From DATFXM01 sp035315885 (GTDB lineage: Bacteria; Acidobacteriota; Blastocatellia; UBA7656), in the NCBI GenBank assembly GCA_035315885.1, contig DATFXM010000155.1:1-6132 (forward strand): 6,132 nucleotides of DNA, given 5' to 3'. Both the position numbers and the translations under genes were made by a program. The notes below the pieces were generated by a model. The model did no database searches. It saw only the letters and a program-made list of their open reading frames with translations, and was not told where the DNA came from. Each line of letters begins with the position of its first letter. Within the stretch, counting starts at the first letter, position 1. Positions 5,681 to 6,132 of this stretch are shown one piece after another.

Positions 5681-5806
5681 GTGTTTAGTGTTGAGTGTTG
5701 AGTGTTTAGTGTTGAGTGTTGAGTGTTGAGTGTTGAGTGTTGAGTGTTGAGTGTTGAGTGGTGAGTGGTGAGTGGTGAGTGGTGAGTGGTGAGTGGTGAG
5801 TGGTGA
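5681..5806 (+). repeat. Heptamer tract of 18 units in two homogeneous blocks
   Basis: Eighteen head-to-tail 7-mers with no length change. The first eleven (5681-5757) are GTGTTGA, two of them GTGTTTA at 5681 and 5702. The last seven (5758-5806) are all GTGGTGA. A transitional GTGTCGA (5807-5813) leads into the joint of the right arm. On the other strand the unit is CACTCAN, with N = A or C here and G in the left tract. Every unit keeps a stop (TGA, or TAG across the unit junction in the GTGTTTA form). Reverse-strand open frames through this tract are repeat artefacts. Confidence 0.95.
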
Positions 5807-5808
5807 GT

Positions 5809-6129
5809 GTCGACTCTAGAGGGTTCGGCACAAGACATGAGCCCGCGCAGCGGGCGACAGAATGTAGCCCCCGGTGAGTCCGCGAACCGGGGGTAATCGC
5901 ACCAATAGAGACGTGAGCCCGCGCAGCGGGCGACAGAATGTAGCCCCCGGTGAGTCCGCGAACCGGGGGTAGTCGCACCAATAGAGACGCGAGCCCGCGC
6001 AGCGGGCGACAGAATGTAGCCCCCGGTGAGTCCGCGAACCGGGGGTAGTCGCACCAATAGAGACGCGAGCCCGCGCAGCGGGCGACAGAACGCTATCCCC
6101 CGGTGAGTCCGCGAAGCGGGGGCCTCGTC
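5809..6129 (+). repeat. Right arm: joint plus four 76-bp double-hairpin units
   Basis: Mirror image of the left arm. The 31-nt joint (5809-5839) matches the reverse complement of 381-411 at 30 of 31 positions. Blocks with the small hairpin GCCCGC-GCA-GCGGGC begin at 5839, 5915, 5991 and 6067, an exact 76-bp period, with hairpins at 5841-5855, 5917-5931, 5993-6007 and 6069-6083. Large hairpins are at 5868-5893, 5944-5969, 6020-6045 and a variant at 6097-6122. The variant has AGCGGGGG in place of ACCGGGGG, which breaks one stem pair. The 21-nt linkers of the second and third units are identical (5970-5990, 6046-6066) and the first is nearly so. The outer edge CCTCGTC (6123-6129) is also found, inverted, at the outer edge of the left arm (93-99). 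Confidence 0.95.
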
Positions 6130-6132
6130 ATT

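Noticed and set aside
5542..6057. Minus-strand open frames over the right arm with STQHSTLN- and TTHHSPL-type repeats
   Set aside because: These are translations of the heptamers (21 nt per 7 residues) and hairpin units on the stop-free strand. They also run into the 3' end of leuA.
93..6129. Composite transposon or integron with terminal inverted repeats
   Set aside because: No transposase or integrase gene lies between the arms, no target-site duplication is seen, the cargo is ordinary housekeeping biosynthesis, and a third copy at 1-47 and the link to gene 3' ends fit an intergenic repeat family better. Mobility of the repeat itself is not excluded.

Overview
The window is a bacterial chromosomal segment carrying a leucine-biosynthesis locus between two mirror-image, non-coding repeat arms. 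Protein motifs and the (CACTCAN)n heptamer repeats in the intergenic regions suggest an Acidobacteriota-like organism. That assignment is a judgement from memory and was not tested.

Layout. Positions 1-47 are the cut end of a hairpin-repeat array that begins left of the window. Positions 48-92 look unique. Positions 93-411 are an arm of four 76-bp double-hairpin units plus a 31-nt joint, followed by degenerate CACTCAG heptamers (411-475). Four genes then lie on the minus strand. In transcription order they are a LysR-type regulator (3257-4174), leuC (1806-3206), leuD (1209-1805, starting on the base after the leuC stop) and a PlsC-like acyltransferase (457-1173). leuA (4407-5582) is divergent on the plus strand and ends in a strong intrinsic terminator (5647-5679). 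After it come 18 perfect-length heptamers (5681-5806) and a second arm (5809-6129) that is the reverse complement of the left arm in design.

How it works together. LeuA makes 2-isopropylmalate from acetyl-CoA and 2-oxoisovalerate, and LeuCD isomerises it to 3-isopropylmalate. leuB is not in the window. The 232-bp divergent region holds a textbook LysR-type control layout: a leuA promoter (TTGACT-17-TAAGAT), a TAAG-N5-CTTA palindrome centred near -65, a related T-N11-A site 31 bp downstream over the -35, and a perfect TATAAT for lysR on the other strand just beyond the palindrome. This predicts activation of leuA and autorepression of lysR, and therefore of the genes behind it. LeuA is short (391 aa) and lacks the C-terminal leucine-sensing domain of ordinary LeuA, so control may rest more on the regulator than on feedback inhibition.

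The most unusual part is the repeat system. Each arm has four copies of two hairpins at an exact 76-bp period, a nearly invariant joint and a heptamer tract, always in the order gene 3' end - heptamers - joint - hairpins. The arms therefore follow the direction of transcription of the neighbouring gene, which suggests a 3'-end element rather than transposon ends. The sense strand of the heptamers places a stop codon in every reading frame, and plsC takes its own stop codon from the tract.
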